The notes: generated from the letters alone by a model not told the origin. A stretch of 64,000 bases of DNA from Adiantum capillus-veneris (GCA_014529385.2 CM043966.1:40420037-40484036), one strand, 5' to 3'. Shown: positions 11,362 through 23,354, counted from the first letter of the stretch. A program made the numbers and translations.

Positions 11362-12292
11362 TGTTAGCAGCAAGCTAAGACGGACATCATTTTTCTAACA
11401 CGGACATCATTTTTCGGAGTTCTCTTTGTAAAACATTTATTATTTTTTATAAATTGGGAATATTGTAACTCCTATTTTCTCGAATAAACTCTGTAATTAA
11501 TGAGCCACGGCTACAAGCTTGCAGATTGTATCAGCCAGTCATTAACCAACTTGGGTAGAACTCTAGATTATTAGTTTTGACCACCCAAAAACCTTGGCTA
11601 AGGTATAAAAGCCAATTTTTGTAAGTTTTGGATAAGAAATACACAGTGTGAGCTTACGGTGCTCACTTCTCTCCTTCTCGCGCTTCCTACTCCCTCCCCG
11701 GTTGTCACATTGCGATTGCGTTTGTTACATTGCAACCGCAGTTAAGAGCTGTACACATTGATGTAAGCAATTCACAGTATTTTGTAGCTTTTGACGTCGC
11801 CGACTTGCGGCCTAATTTCATCATAACTAGGAATTTATACTTTTAAATAAAAAACTAAGCATAGGTGGGGTATTGGGCCATCATTTCTAAGCATTTAGAT
11901 GCATTATAGGTCGAAAAACGACTAGGTCAAAAATCCACTGCTGTTAATAATCGCGATATTGGAACTTGACCTAAAGTGGGGTTTGGGACTATAAGCATGT
12001 GTGCTTAGGTCTTATAAAATTGTCCTAGAAGTTTCATTATGTTTGGATGTCATTTGATGCTGTAACTGATGTGATTTATTTGCCGATGAGCGATTGGCTT
12101 TTGGTGATTTCAATCACTGGAGTGTAGCTTGAGTTAGATGCGAGTTGTTAGTTGTTTTTCAAGAGATCGACAACCTCTTGTAGCCTCTATGTACTAGACG
12201 ATTCAGTTTTGTCCCATGGATTGACAAATTAATCGTGGTTCTTGCTAATACTGTAATAAGATAGGATGCTGAGGTTAGACATGCGTCCCACA
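11362..12292 (+). repeat. 5' LTR of element 1
   Basis: It starts TGTTAGCAGCAAGC and ends CCCACA, with the PBS 2 bp downstream, giving about 931 bp. The first 111 bp recur at 27440-27550 with roughly eight substitutions and one indel by hand count. A TATAAAA box lies at 11604-11610, followed by CT-rich sequence where a transcription start would be expected. One copy of the element's palindrome family, with a damaged right arm, lies at 11943-11960. Confidence 0.85.
11604..11610 (+). promoter_or_regulatory. TATA box in 5' LTR of element 1
   Basis: TATAAAA in the second quarter of the LTR, 243 bp from its start, placed as expected for the U3 promoter of a plant gypsy LTR. Downstream sequence is pyrimidine-rich (CACTTCTCTCCTTCTCGCG). 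Confidence 0.6.
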
Positions 12293-12294
12293 TT

Positions 12295-12312
12295 TGGTGC
12301 CACTGCCGGGGA
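12295..12312 (+). other. Primer-binding site, tRNA-Asp type, element 1
   Basis: TGGTGCCACTGCCGGGGA matches the complement of the plant tRNA-Asp 3' end (TGGCGCCGTTGCCGGGGA) at 15 of 18 positions. It lies directly after the 5' LTR. The tRNA primes minus-strand DNA synthesis. The same primer type is used by element 2. Confidence 0.8.
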
Positions 12313-12988
12313 TTGAAGAGATCTAAATTAGGAAAAAACACGAGTGTCTTGTGTAAGTTGTCGTTTAACTTCCTCTAGGTTCGCCTAAAGTTCAAAACTT
12401 TCTTTTAGAAACCGCATAGCTTAAGATTGTCGTCTTTTGCTGTGTAAAGGTAGCTTGGAAGTAATCGTACTTGCTGAGTGCCTTTAGGAGTGTAGGATTA
12501 TAGAATTAGATTAGGATTTTGGGAATGATTGGTAGACGAGGCAAGTATTAAGATCAGTGCTTAAAAAAACATCAAAGACAAGAAAACGAGTGTTTGTGAA
12601 CACTTTTCACAACCCCATTGCATGAGAATCTAGGAGTAGGGTAAGTAGGATCCAAGGTGGATTTGAGAACATTGCTCTCTCTGAAAGAATCAAGTGTGAC
12701 TTGTTATTGAAAGTTGCAGAATTTCAGGTCTACGGCTAGAAATAGCTCAAAAAGACTCGAAACCACTCAATCCGACCAGAGAGTAAGCCTAAAAGTTGTC
12801 TGAACCAGTTGGTAAGCTCAAGGACACTTCAAGGTAAAAATTTCAAGAATTGGCCAAAACTCGGATTATTTACTTTTTCTTGATATTTTAGGCCAAATTA
12901 AGTTTTGACTTAATTCATAGGCTTAAAATAGCTCATATAAAGACTGTCTTTGAAAAAAATGCAAAAAAGTGTTCATTTTAAGCCTAAA

Positions 12989-13010
12989 GTTAATAATCAC
13001 GATTATTAAC
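12989..13010. repeat. Element 1 palindrome, leader copy 1
   Basis: GTTAATAATC, AC, GATTATTAAC: arms of 10 bp are exact reverse complements. The centre ATCACGAT differs from ATCGCGAT by one CG-to-CA change. Confidence 0.9.
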
Positions 13011-13351
13011 TTTCTGCTCTAAATTGACCAAGGTTCATACCATTGACTCATTGCATATGTACAAACAACTTTTGTAAAGGCCCAAGAGATTTGGATCACT
13101 AAACTGACAAAAAACTTGATGATTTTGCAAAGTTGAATATACCACAAGCTCAAGAATATCAAGTAGACCTCACAAATCACTTTTGGTGAAATTTGGATCC
13201 CAAAAGTGAGACTTAAGCGAGATTCTCGAAATCACAATTTGCGAACACAAAACAATGAGTAAACTTGATCAGATTTTGTCCAAACTTGTCCAGGGACCTT
13301 AACAAGCTGTATACTTTCCAAACCAATAAAAAAAGTGGCAAAAGTTGACAA

Positions 13352-13377
13352 AAGTAAATAATCGTGATTATTTACTT
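13352..13377. repeat. Element 1 palindrome, leader copy 2
   Basis: AAGTAAATAATC, GT, GATTATTTACTT: 12 bp perfect arms. The centre ATCGTGAT differs from ATCGCGAT by one CG-to-TG change. Confidence 0.9.
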
Positions 13378-13863
13378 CTGCTATCCAGAGACATCAATTT
13401 TTAGTTTTGAGCTTATGCAGTGTTAGACCAACATAATATAAAGCCACAGGGAAATTTTGGGTTCAATTGGATCAAAATTGGTACAGATACACTCAATTTT
13501 TAGGTTGCAGATCAAACCTTTGATTTTTTGCTAAAGTCGATTTTGAAAATCAAATTTTGACTCCCATAGCTCAATTTGAAGTGATACGCAGAGACCAATC
13601 ATGAGAGTAGCAAAAAATCTACTATCTTCATAGAAGAATAGCTAACTTGATCAAATTTATACAGGAATCAGGTTGCAGGCGAGGAATCAGTGGCTTGACG
13701 AAAAGTGGCAATCGAATTAAGTGAAAATTGACGACAAGTCAATCCAAAGATGAGCACTCTATCCAGGGCTTCATCAGTCTATATGAACCTTAGATCTGGT
13801 CCTATACTAGGAAATCAGGGGATACTCAAAGAAACCTCCAGTAGAGTATCTACCGAAGAAAGC

Positions 13864-14863
13864 ATGAATCAAGGCAATTCCTTGCATACAATTCCTTAAG
13901 AAGTCTCAGACACTTTTTTAGATTCAACATCTGAAATGTCTTCTTACTCAACTCACTCAGAAACCGGAACAAGAGTGCGCTATAAACATATACTATCTTT
14001 TTACAAGAATAACCGTCATCGAGCCCAGGTTTACTTGGACCCTAACGAGGAGTATGCTATTTGCATTGAGATCATGGTATTGAGTTCAAAGAAGATATTA
14101 GGGCAAACAAACAAGGAAAAATGTACATGGACAGAAACAGAACTCACTATTTACAAGTCAAAAACCCTGACGTGATAGACAAATGGGGGTTAGAAGTAAA
14201 CACCATAATCCCAGATATGTCAGCAAAAGAAGGACCACTAACTTTAGAATTCAAGGGATAAGATCAAGTGACTTGAAGCCTTTGAAACGGCTTAGTACGG
14301 ATAATCCTAGGATCAGAGTCTATTGTTGGGAAGACAGAAACATAAAAGATCTTATGTGGACTTCTCATGCCAAACTAGGACAACTAACGGCCATGAAGAT
14401 CATCTATATCTTTAAGATCAAAGATAAGGGATCAGTGGACCTACCAACCTACCTGTTTAGAGATTTTTATAACAACAACTGTGTTATGATGACTCCTGAG
14501 GAGGTAGAACAAACCAAATACCAAGGGTATTCCATACGGGATTGGATATTGGGACAAGTACCAGAGACAATTCTAAGAGATGAACACCGTGAGAGATCAT
14601 CTGAGAGTAATGTGAAGAAACCAGAAACCACCTCATCACGTAGAAAACCGGGTGACACTAAGGCCAGTCCAGGGCTACATGAGTCACTATTTCCAACAGA
14701 CTGGTTTGAAGGACTTGGAACAGGACCAACTGCCAGGAGACCAGGAGTTGAACCAAACAGACGTGTCGGACCAGCTGATTTTCAGAAATGGGTTAGAAAA
14801 TCTAGTGGCTTAGGAGATCCATACGACCACTTAGCAAGCTTTAAGCAAGTGCTAAGAGCATAG
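13864..14863 (+). pseudogene. Gag N-terminal domain, element 1
   Basis: An ATG at 13864 opens MNQGNSLHTIP, then a stop, then EVSDTFLDSTSE. Element 2 has the equivalent S-V-N-Q-G ... E-E-V-I-S-D-T at 32705-32765. After this acidic, Ser-rich start come blocks also shared with element 2: NPDVIDKWGLE against NPNIVDKWGLM, and YIFKIKDKGSVDLPTYLF against YVFTYTEGAETKIAAY. The part from 14183 ends in the start of the capsid region (FQKWVRKSSGLGDPYDHLAS) before a stop at 14861. I do not recognise the N-terminal domain. Its conservation between two diverged elements argues that it is functional in live copies. Two frames and at least two stops are involved here. Confidence 0.65.
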
Positions 14864-15702
14864 CGTATATTTGATTTCCATACTCAATTCGAGGGGTTTA
14901 GAATGACATTAGAAGGAAAAGCATTGACATGGTTCCAAAACATTCCACCCAGGTCAATCATGGACTTGAACACATTAGCTCAAGGATTTGTAGCTGCTTG
15001 TTCCAAAACGGGGATCAAACATAATACAGTAGCTCAAATCTACAGCTTTAAATAGAAACATGGTGAGTCTGTTAGGGATTGTGCAACTCGAATGAAACAA
15101 TACATTGTCAGATGCCCAAAGCTGGAGATACATGCAAAATAACGACTTGTATCTTTGTTTTTGGAGGGACTGCTAAACAAAAAACTTCACGCTATACTCT
15201 ATAGTAAAAAGCATACAGCCCTAGAAGTGTGTGTGTCAGATGCTATTGACTTAGGAGACAATTGCAAAATTTTCAACAAAGAAGATGTCCCTAAGGATAA
15301 CCAAAGTGAGAAAATAGAATCCACTAAACCAACACAAGTGGGAACGGCTGCAGCGGCACCACTCTCAACCATAGAAGATATGCTAAATAGGATGAACAAC
15401 ATGATAAACAACATGCAAAAAGCACCTATGAGGGGACCAGGACAAGGGATACTTCCACAGGGACAACCGATTAGACCACAAAAATGGTGTGCAATCGAGG
15501 GTAAATGGACCAACCATGAGACCCACGAGTGTTACTTCAGACCAAAGTATGATGGAAATGTCCAATACGTGTCCATGAGGCCACAAGGACAACCCATGTA
15601 CAAATATCAGCCTAATATGGCCCACCAATGGGTATGGAAAGACCTCAACCTTTGTTGGGACAACAATCTCCGTATCCATGATATAATGGAGTGCCTGTAA
15701 AG
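14690..15702 (+). pseudogene. Gag capsid region (retrotrans_gag type), element 1
   Basis: The capsid core reads DPYDHLASFKQVLRA, a stop, FHTQFEGFRMTLEGKALTWF, AQIYSFK, a stop, KQYIVRCPKLEI. The signature of retrotransposon gag is the L-x-G-x-A-x-x-W-F block. The next part (15155-15700) holds KEDVPKDNQSEK, a Met/Asn-rich helix, Gln/Pro-rich sequence, and a Cys/His block WCAIEGKWTNHETHEC that is conserved in element 2. It is broken by four or more stops or frameshifts. Confidence 0.75.
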
Positions 15703-16281
15703 TACATGCACTCTAAAAGAGTCATAGATGAAAAAGCATTAGTGCCTGTTACATCCTATGCAGAGCCTAGTCCATCTACAATAGTGGTAGAAAGAGATTG
15801 GTATAATTTACATCCACCACCAATGGAAGAAACCATGACTTATGCTCCACCAGAGCTCGCACCAATGTATTATGTAGCTAATCAAGGTGTTAGACCTCCC
15901 ATGGTAAGACCCATGATGAAGCCAAGAATAGGAAACTGTCATAACTGTGGTGCTGATGATCATTGGAAAAATGAATGTCCAGAGCTTGAAAAAAAACTCA
16001 AACAGCTTGAATCCTATTGCATACAATGTTGCAAAAAGGGAGAACACTTTCCGGAAGATTGTTCTAAAAATCCTTTGAACAAGGGTAAAACTGTAGTAAA
16101 CGTAGTCCAAGTGATACCCAGTAGCTCATCAAAGAGTGAACCGATTGTTCCAATCAAGGTAATCACTAGAGCCTACGCAAAGAAAAAGAACCACAACTCC
16201 TCTGATGATTCAAAAAATACAAAAATTTCTTCTCAAATAATCAAAAGGAGCAAAAGAAAAAGATATGAGATGAGAAAATGA
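15691..16281 (+). pseudogene. Gag nucleocapsid region with two zinc knuckles, element 1
   Basis: After Pro/Tyr-rich spacer sequence the frame has CHNCGADDHWKNEC (perfect CX2CX4HX4C) and CIQCCKKGEHFPEDC (CX2CX5HX4C). A conserved segment VIPIKVITRAYAKKK-like follows, which element 2 shares as INAITRAQAKDL. The region ends in a basic stretch and a stop at 16279. The knuckles would bind genomic RNA in the particle. Confidence 0.8.
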
Positions 16282-16299
16282 AAACAACGGGTTGAAATC

Positions 16300-17168
16300 A
16301 AGGAGAAAGAAAAGAAGCTATTCCAGGAAAAGTTGAAAGAAACTGGAAGTGAATTCAAGGAAACGACCTCGAAATCTGGAGGATCCATTCTTGTTGATAA
16401 AATTTTTGAGTCTATTAATGCCACCTTGGAAGCCTACCAAGCAGGACTTAAAGCAGGCAAAAACATGGAAAACAAATGGAAAAACTATCCATCTCCAGAC
16501 ATAGAAGCAGCAAGCTAGAAGCTTATCAAAATTTGGTAAGAATCATGCAAGAAATGCTAAAAAAAAACCCCGATCTTGAAAGTATCGCAAAACCTGAGGA
16601 GCTTGTGCTAAAAGAAACGAAAGAAAAATCCAATGTGGTGACAGAACCCCACCTTGAAACAAAATAACCACAGCTTATAGTGCCCGATAGCAAAGATGCC
16701 TTAGATGGAATTCCATTCGTAGAAAAAGACCAGCCAGTACACTTATGGGAAAAAGTGAGAGAGATCAATGATGGGAGCCTAACTCTAAAGTTAGCTCCTA
16801 TAGAGGAAGTATGGTTGGATAACCTACCTTCTAATATGAACATGGATGTACAATCCTTGTACGGGATTTTGGATCGGAAGCTTCAAGAATGTCGAAACCA
16901 TTGACCTTGAAAACATTACCTTCTTACTTGGGAGATAATGAAGATAAATCCATCTTGTGTAAGACCACTCAAGTAAAAAGAGCTGAACAAACCCTAGAAG
17001 TAGACAACATTCATTCAATCGTGTCTACACCCATCCAATGCACTCTTACCTTGGGAGAGCTGTTAAAACTCAGACCATGCCTATGGAATGATTTACAGAA
17101 AACCCTAGAGAAGGTGGGGATCACGGGGTTAATCTCAAAAAATTTGGGAAATTTGAAAATGAAATGAA
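16300..17168 (+). pseudogene. Gag-to-protease spacer, element 1
   Basis: A basic, helix-prone segment (ETGSEFKETTSKSGGSILVD) is followed by KIFESINATLEAYQAGLKAG, matched in element 2 at 35598-35800 by KVLEPLDALLQAYKARLKTN. Further pieces (16680-17167) contain SIVSTPIQCTLTLGELLKLR, matched in element 2 by MLSTPITCTITLPELLRVI near 36250-36310. No catalytic domain is visible. The region is probably a structural or regulatory part of the polyprotein. Several stops and shifts interrupt it. Confidence 0.6.
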
Positions 17169-17169
17169 A

Positions 17170-17640
17170 AACAAAGAGATTCAATTTGTTCCCATGAACA
17201 AAGTCGGAGAATATTATGAAGGGGAGGAAGGAAACACCACCCTCCCAGTGAAATATAATGACATTGAAACCATGGAAATACTGGATAGTGGAGCAGGCAT
17301 AGCCAAAGCCACTTAAGCAGCATGGGAATCTTGGAGGCAACCAGCCATTAGACAAACTCAAATGAAATTTCAATTGGCTGATGGACACATTGAGAGACCA
17401 TTAGGGCTGCTTGAAAAAGTGGAAGTCAATTCCTATGGAATTGAATATCACCAATGAAATCATATTGGGAAGACCTTTCATGCGACAGGTATAGCTTATC
17501 CAAGATTGGGAAAACAATTATCAGTACTTGAAGCAAGTGGGTTCTATAACACAAGTAAATCTAAAAGATCACACTTATAGAGATGTCTTGAAAATACCCA
17601 TCCAAGAGTTTGATTCAGTATCTTTGGTTGAAACTAAACT
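17170..17640 (+). pseudogene. Retropepsin-type protease, element 1
   Basis: The frame reads VPMNKVGEYYEGEEGNTTLP, then EILDSGAGIAKAT with the catalytic D-S-G-A intact at 17284-17295, a stop, and FQLADGHIERPLGLLEKVEV. A short deletion or frameshift then moves to EIILGRPFMRQV, which closes the fold. Retropepsins act as dimers to cut the polyprotein. The element 2 copy has D-N-G in place of D-S-G. Confidence 0.8.
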
Positions 17641-18530
17641 CCCATCCTAGTTAAACAAATACACTCCTATTTGGATGTGTGGAGCTTCAAAGAATGGAAG
17701 TTTAAGACGAGAACAATGTATCCTAGAAAGGGACTGCCCAGACGAAGCCTATGTACCTGAACCCTTTGGAGAGCATTTATTTGAGCCATTCGAGTGGACT
17801 CAGATTTTAGTGGCAATGGATGTATGTGTGAATACTTCTATGCCTACTCAATTTTGCAATGAGGATGGCTACAATATAATTCCCATCCAAATGATTTAGA
17901 TCCTCAACATTAAAGACAAAGATGAGGAACCCAAGGACTTAATGAAAGCTCAACAAGTCTTTTCAAACCTCTATTACGATGCAACTGACGAGTTAGATGA
18001 ACAATCAGCTACCTCAGAAGGTTCGGGGTCAGAAAAAAAGCATATGAGAGCTAAGCTATTGTTAAAAGGAGGGGAGGAAAAGTTTTTTACTTTCCAAACC
18101 AGAAATCAAGAAGACAAATATGATATAAATGAAAAAGAGACACCAGAATTGTGAAAACACGACCTATGCCATCAGTCTCCAGTAAAACACAATTCTTGAT
18201 GCAGATAGATGCTAATGATTGTGTCAAGGAAAACATAACTTGCAGATATTCTTCAAACAAATACTCAGAAATATCTCAAACATCGAGAAAAACAAGGAGG
18301 GGTACTCAAGAAAAATCACAGGATAAGAAACCACTCATGACCAGAGTCGAGCGAAAAAAGAAATATCAAAAGTTGAAAAAATCTCTAAAGGAGATATACA
18401 CAACCAAAATGGAAACCACGGAAGAGGATGGTAAGGATATAATGCATGTTCCATCCCATTACAAAAAGTATACTCTCAAAGATTGTAAAATCATAGTCGA
18501 ACAACGTGTTAGGGAACTATGAAAACAAGG
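17640..18530 (+). pseudogene. Conserved protease-to-RT linker, element 1
   Basis: The block WMCGASKNGSLRREQCILER, then YVPEPFGEHLFEPFEWTQIL and a Cys-containing segment, is shared with element 2 at 36920-37170 (WMCGASDCGEIIKEECVLER, FPEHLFEPFRWTQIL). Acidic sequence and then basic sequence (18151-18520) follow, with HYKKYTLKDCKIIVEQRVRE at the end, again matched in element 2. I do not recognise a named domain. Its strong conservation suggests a folded part of the polyprotein. Confidence 0.6.
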
Positions 18531-18534
18531 TGAG

Positions 18535-18915
18535 TCTTACGAAGGACCTGAAAACGCTAAAAGGATAGACTTGGCTAAACTAGGAGAAGAACCTAGTCCT
18601 ACTTACATTGCAAATGACGTAAGAGAAGAAGAAGAAAAGCTTTTGTTGAGCTTGTTAAAGGAACACCAAGATATCTTCGCTTGGTCTTACAAGGATCTCA
18701 AGGGTGTTGATCCAAAAATATGTCAACATACCATACCCATGAGAGATAAACCAAGTAGACAGAGACCATACACGTATAACAAAACATTTGCCAAGAAGAT
18801 AAAAGAAGAGATTGAAAAATAAAGGAAGCCAAATTCATTTACGAAATTGAACACACAGACTGGGTGTCACCAATTGTGGTAGTACCCTAGAAGAATCGAA
18901 AATTACAAGTGAGAT
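18535..18915 (+). pseudogene. Start of RT with palm deleted, element 1
   Basis: The pre-RT linker is intact: AKLGEEPSPTYIANDVREEE, HQDIFAWSYKDLKGVDP, CQHTIPM and RQRPYTYNKTFAKKIKEEIE. After a stop the frame gives EHTDWVSPIVVVP, a stop, and KNRKLQV. The sequence then jumps directly to FIILLEFDFTVVVKKGTTH, which in element 2 lies about 950 bp further on, after RNase H. The palm, thumb and RNase H are therefore deleted with a junction near 18905-18915. Confidence 0.8.
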
Positions 18916-19560
18916 AGTTCATCATTCTGCTAGAATTTGATTTCACTGTGGTTGTAAAAAAAGGCACTACACATTAGCGAGTAGATCATTTGTCAAGGAT
19001 TGTTTCAGGCGAATCATCTAAAGGGGCAGACGATGATCTACCAGATGCCTATTTGTTCTCCGTGGAAATGATACCTCGATGGTCCAAAAATGATTGGTCA
19101 TTGATGACAATAGCTCAAGTGGATTCACAAATACCACTTCCTGTCACGATCGGATTAATCGAGCAATTGGCTATGTATTACTTACTAGCTGGAAGGATAT
19201 ACAAAAGAAATCGGAACGGGGTATTGCTCTTATGCATTAATCTTGAAGAAAAGGAACAATACCTAAGGCAAGCACATGTTACCATAGTAGGACTTCACCT
19301 TACGGAAGACCAAACTATGCAATGAATCTTGAGACTTGGAGTATTTTGGCCGACTATGATAAGAGATGTTCGATCTTTTGTAAAGGATTGCCCTCAATGT
19401 CAAAAACAAACACCCATACCTCATGTAACATTGTTTCAAATCTCACTTGTTCCTAAGTGGAGTAACTATCTGGTTACTTACTTATCGAGCCAAACATTTC
19501 CTGAGGATATAAATAAACGTCATAAAAAAGCCGAACATTTCCTGAGGATATGAGTAAATG
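18915..19560 (+). pseudogene. RNase H hinge and first HHCC zinc module, element 1
   Basis: After the deletion come the hinge (EFDFTVVVKKGTTH, a stop, RVDHLSRIV), EMIPRWSKNDWSLMTIAQVD, and a complete HHCC set: RQAHVTIVGLHLTEDQ, a stop, LRLGVFWPTMIRDVRSF, VKDCPQCQKQ. In most gypsy elements a single such module precedes the integrase core. Here a second one follows at about 19590-19830. The intervening segment (VPKWSNYLVTYLSSQTFPED) is also present in element 2. Confidence 0.75.
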
Positions 19561-20665
19561 CCGTCAAAGAGCAATTGAAATTGAAGGAAGAGACTATGCT
19601 CTTATTGGGAACCAATTGTATCACAGAAATAAAGATCAACATTTGCGTCTTTGTGAAAATGAAAACGAGCATATTCCGATTATAGAGCAATCACATGCTG
19701 GATTAGCTAGAGGTCACTTTTAGTGAAACCACCACAAGAGCAATCTTGATGGCAGGCATATGGTGGCCAACACTTTTTGCATATGCCCACGAATAAATTC
19801 GAACGTGTGATTCTTGTCAACGAGAAAAAATGCCAGTACAAGTAGATAGCATGCCCTTAAGACCAACGATGGGGGCTAGAGCTTTCGCAAAATGGGGTAT
19901 AGATTTTCTTGGACCAATAGAGCCACCTTCTTATAGAACCCAAGCTCAATATATCATTGTAGCTACGGACTATTTGACCAAGTGGAACGAGGCTAAAGCA
20001 ACTCAAAAGAATGATGCCAGAACCACTGCGGCATTCTTATATGATATGTATTCATGACATATGGACTACCGATAGAGATTGTCAATGATTAGGGAACTCC
20101 TTTCCTCAATGTGGTAATCGATTATTTACTTAATGAGTTTATGGTCATCCATAACAAATCAACTCCCTATCACCCACAAGCAAACGGACAAGCTGAGCAT
20201 ACAAATGAAATTCTTAGCTCGGTGCGACTAAAGTGGTTAGTTTAGGAAGGACAGACTGGGAAATGAATCTCCATGCTTCTCTATGGGCTTATCGAGTTTC
20301 ATTCAAAACAGCTCTAAATGCTATACTCTTTAACCTTGTTTATGGTCTTGATGCCATACTTCCAATAGAATTTCTATTGCCGACATTAAGGGTAGCACAG
20401 AATCCTGAGTGGACTGGACATGAACTGTTAGAAAGACTTGAAGATTTGGAAAAGCTAGATGAGCAAAGGCTAACTATTGTAGCTCATATCTATGCACAAA
20501 AGCGGAAACAAAAACAAATTTTTGATTCCCACTTAATCACAAAAATCTTCAAGAAAGGAGACTTCGTTTTAGTCTATTCTCTTAAGCAACACATTACCAA
20601 CTTTAATAAAATGGAAAGGGACCGTTTATCATTGAAGATGTATCTCCAAGTGGAGCAGTAAAATT
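19560..20665 (+). pseudogene. Second HHCC module and integrase, element 1
   Basis: The second zinc module reads IIEQSHAGLARGHF, with a stop nearby, then MAGIWWPTLFAYAHE and CDSCQREKMP. The core has FAKWGIDFLGPIEPP (first Asp), IVATDYLTKWNEAKAT, IVND with a stop at the following codon (second Asp), then YHPQANGQAEHTNE (Glu). The C-terminal part (20233-20661) reads DWEMNLHASLWAYRVSF, LVYGLDAILPIEFLLPTLR and FKKGDFVLVYSLKQH. Frameshifts near 20050 and 20225 divide it. Confidence 0.8.
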
Positions 20666-21375
20666 TTCCACCTAGATGGTGAACCAATGGCTAATTGGAT
20701 TAGTGGATGTTGTTTAAAGAAATACAATTTGCCACTAACCAATGAATTGCTAGAAAGAATGCATGCAGCCAAGCAAAGAAAGATCAAACGATAGTAGGTT
20801 ATTGATAAAGCCCAAGAGGAATCTCGACTTTGGGTACTCAAGCGGAAAGTTGCTCTCAAGAATCAACGAATAACGATTGGGATACAAATCAGCTAAAGCT
20901 ATCACTTGAAGGAGGGAAACTCATTGTTCCAATTGCACCAAGCAAAGAGGAATGGAAAAGAAGCAATCAGCAGACCAAACCACAAAGTAATCAATCTTTT
21001 CTATCCCCTCAAAAATCAAATGCTACAAGTAGTATGCAAGGAGGCAAGCAAATTTGGGTACCAAAAGCACAGCTTAAGTATAAACCAATTCATATCTGGG
21101 TGCCTAAAACTTCACCGACAAAACATAAGAAAGTTCCGAGGGTTAAAACAAAGAGACGAGAATCTCCAAGCAAGGAACCTAACATGGAAATGGTTTGGAA
21201 GAAAAAGGAGCACTTTTCTTCTCCACAAACCGCAAAACCAATCAAGCAATGGCGAGTTAAGTCTCAAAAGACTCCACCACACCATGCCGCACCAAGCTGA
21301 CCAAGCTACCAATGGCAAGAAAAAGCTCGACAATAGTCAAAAGTGCTATCAACACCTCAAGAAATCAGTGTACTG
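20666..21375 (+). pseudogene. Post-integrase tail, element 1
   Basis: A continuation with KKYNLPLTNELLERMHAAK (matched in element 2 by KKYNIPLTTEMLAKIHTAK) is followed by a very basic, Ser/Pro/Gln-rich frame at 20830-21298 with KQIWVPKAQL and IHIWVPKTSPTKHKK. Element 2 has the similar KVWIKKTLL and KIWLPKNKLQKE after a protease-like segment. That protease-like segment is not seen here, so it was deleted from this copy or gained by element 2. Confidence 0.55.
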
Positions 21376-23051
21376 AAACATCCTGATGGTACAATCAAAT
21401 AGAAAGCACACAAGTTACAAGATTTTCTTTTTGGAAGACATCAGCAGCAAACCTCGACATCGAAAACCCTTGAGTCAATTACTCAAGACCCGGCTCTTGC
21501 ACAACATATTGGTTTGAATTGCATTGATCTTTATAGCATGGTAGATCCAACCACGGCTATGCATAGACACGATTGTTCAACCCATGCACACAGTCGTCCC
21601 AGAGTACGCCATCTTGGAGGGGTGGAAGGGCACTAAGTACTAAGTAATTAAGAGCAATGTTTGAAGAGGGAGGAAAAAGTTTGATGTTAACGTGTGATTT
21701 TTTGTAAAATTACATAATAATACCCTTATATTCATCATCAAGGGAAAATTCACTAATAATATCTTCCTGGTGAGTATAAATAGTGTATATACTATCAGAA
21801 AATCATCAAAATTAGTCCTTTTTGGATATTTTTCATCATTTTTATTGATAAGGAGGCTTAAAAATAGAAAAATCAAACAGAAAAAAATAAAGATGTGTTT
21901 TTCAATGGATTTTCTTAATTATTGGATTTTTACTTTACTTTTTCAAAGCTTTTTGCTATTTTCTTTGATTTTTTTAAATAAACAGGTCAAATAATTAATA
22001 ATAAATAGCATGGAAGCTCATTTGGAAAAATAGAAGACACAATGGTGTTCAAAAAGACAAGGCAGACAAGCACAAAAATTTTCAATGAAATCAGAAGATG
22101 GAAGCGAGAAGCCTAAATTAGGCGGCCAGGTCTACTTTTGCAAAATTCTTGCAAAATGAGCTACAGGAATCCGATCAGGGAAATTTTTGAGTCTAACATA
22201 GATTTCACGACCTAGTAGGACAAACAAGGGGAATATGGATAAATTTGGTTCGGGAAGTCCGGGTATAGATATCCAAGATAGGCTAAAACCGCCTCATTTC
22301 GACTTGGAGCCTTTGTAGAGAGAGATTTCAACCTCTTTCGTGCGACTTTTCTGGAGCCCACAATTGACCATTTTCAGCGCCGTCTCACACGAGACATGAT
22401 GGGTAAGTTCTTTACTCGTCAATGATCCATTTTGTACGGCCGGTAGCTAGTCTAAAGCCCTAGAAAAAACCCTAGAAACCGAGCAATGCACGGAGACCTA
22501 CGACCAAAAACTGACCATAGCGGCTTGCCAGCTCAACCAAATCAGATGGGATTTGAACCATAGCATGCCCTAACACAATAGAACCTTTCTATATCAACAG
22601 TTGACCATTAGGCAGGGATCGAGGGGTCCTCAGTAGAAAAGTTAGGTTTTTGGCAAATGCCAGAATTCCGACATGACTCCACAGATGGCTTGCTTATGAG
22701 GTCCATATACAATGTATATCATTGGTTTGGTGAAATCAATGAGGATTAGCCCTTGAAAAACAGAAAACGGCTTCAAGGTTACAAAGCGTCAAATTCAATA
22801 TACGGGGTCAAACTGTCTCCAAATGAGCCAGATGCTTCACGACTATGTTGCGGACAAGTCCAAAGCCTCAAAGTTGACCGACCAACCCAACATGCAATGT
22901 AGTCACAAAAAAATAGTGATTTCAGAGTCGACAAAACACAAAGTGATGCCGGCATGACCAAACTTGACCAATTCAATTTAGGACTTGTATTAGGTGTATG
23001 GAATATGTCTAGGTCAAAATTTGTGAGTTTTGCAAAAAAATTGTCACTGTT

Positions 23052-23073
23052 GTAAATAATCGCGATTATTTAC
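23052..23073. repeat. Element 1 palindrome, spacer copy 1
   Basis: A perfect 22 bp palindrome: GTAAATAATCG followed by its exact reverse complement CGATTATTTAC. Confidence 0.95.
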
Positions 23074-23330
23074 GTTTGTATCAGTTTTGCTTGGAAATTG
23101 TCACCTCACCTCACCTATCATGTGTACACACCTATTACATGCCAAAAATCAAGTATGAGCCAAAATGACCACCCATTACTTGGAAAATTGTCAAAAAAAG
23201 CAAAGTCTTTGCAAGCCAATGTTTGGATTATGGACATCATTTCTTGATCAAATCACCTTATATCTCAGGTATAGGGTCTATACAATGCCTAGAACCAGTT
23301 TCTACCAAAAAATGTCATTTTTGGAAGAAA

Positions 23331-23354
23331 AGTTAATAATCGTGATTATTTACT
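23331..23354. repeat. Element 1 palindrome, spacer copy 2
   Basis: AGTTAATAATC, GT, GATTATTTACT: 11 bp arms with one mismatch. The centre ATCGTGAT is a CG-to-TG variant. Confidence 0.9.

Larger units (their letters stand above)
12313..13863 (+). other. Untranslated leader of element 1 with palindromes
   Basis: About 1.55 kb without a convincing coding frame lies between the PBS and the gag start. It holds two long inverted repeats: 12989-13010, with perfect 10 bp arms around AC, and 13352-13377, with perfect 12 bp arms around GT. Both are variants of the AATAATCGCGATTATT family. The region is the expected place for RNA packaging signals and any leader intron. Confidence 0.65.

Noticed and set aside
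22430-22480. CCCTAGAAA repeats in the element 1 spacer considered as interstitial telomere DNA
   Set aside because: Only two or three imperfect units, no tandem array.
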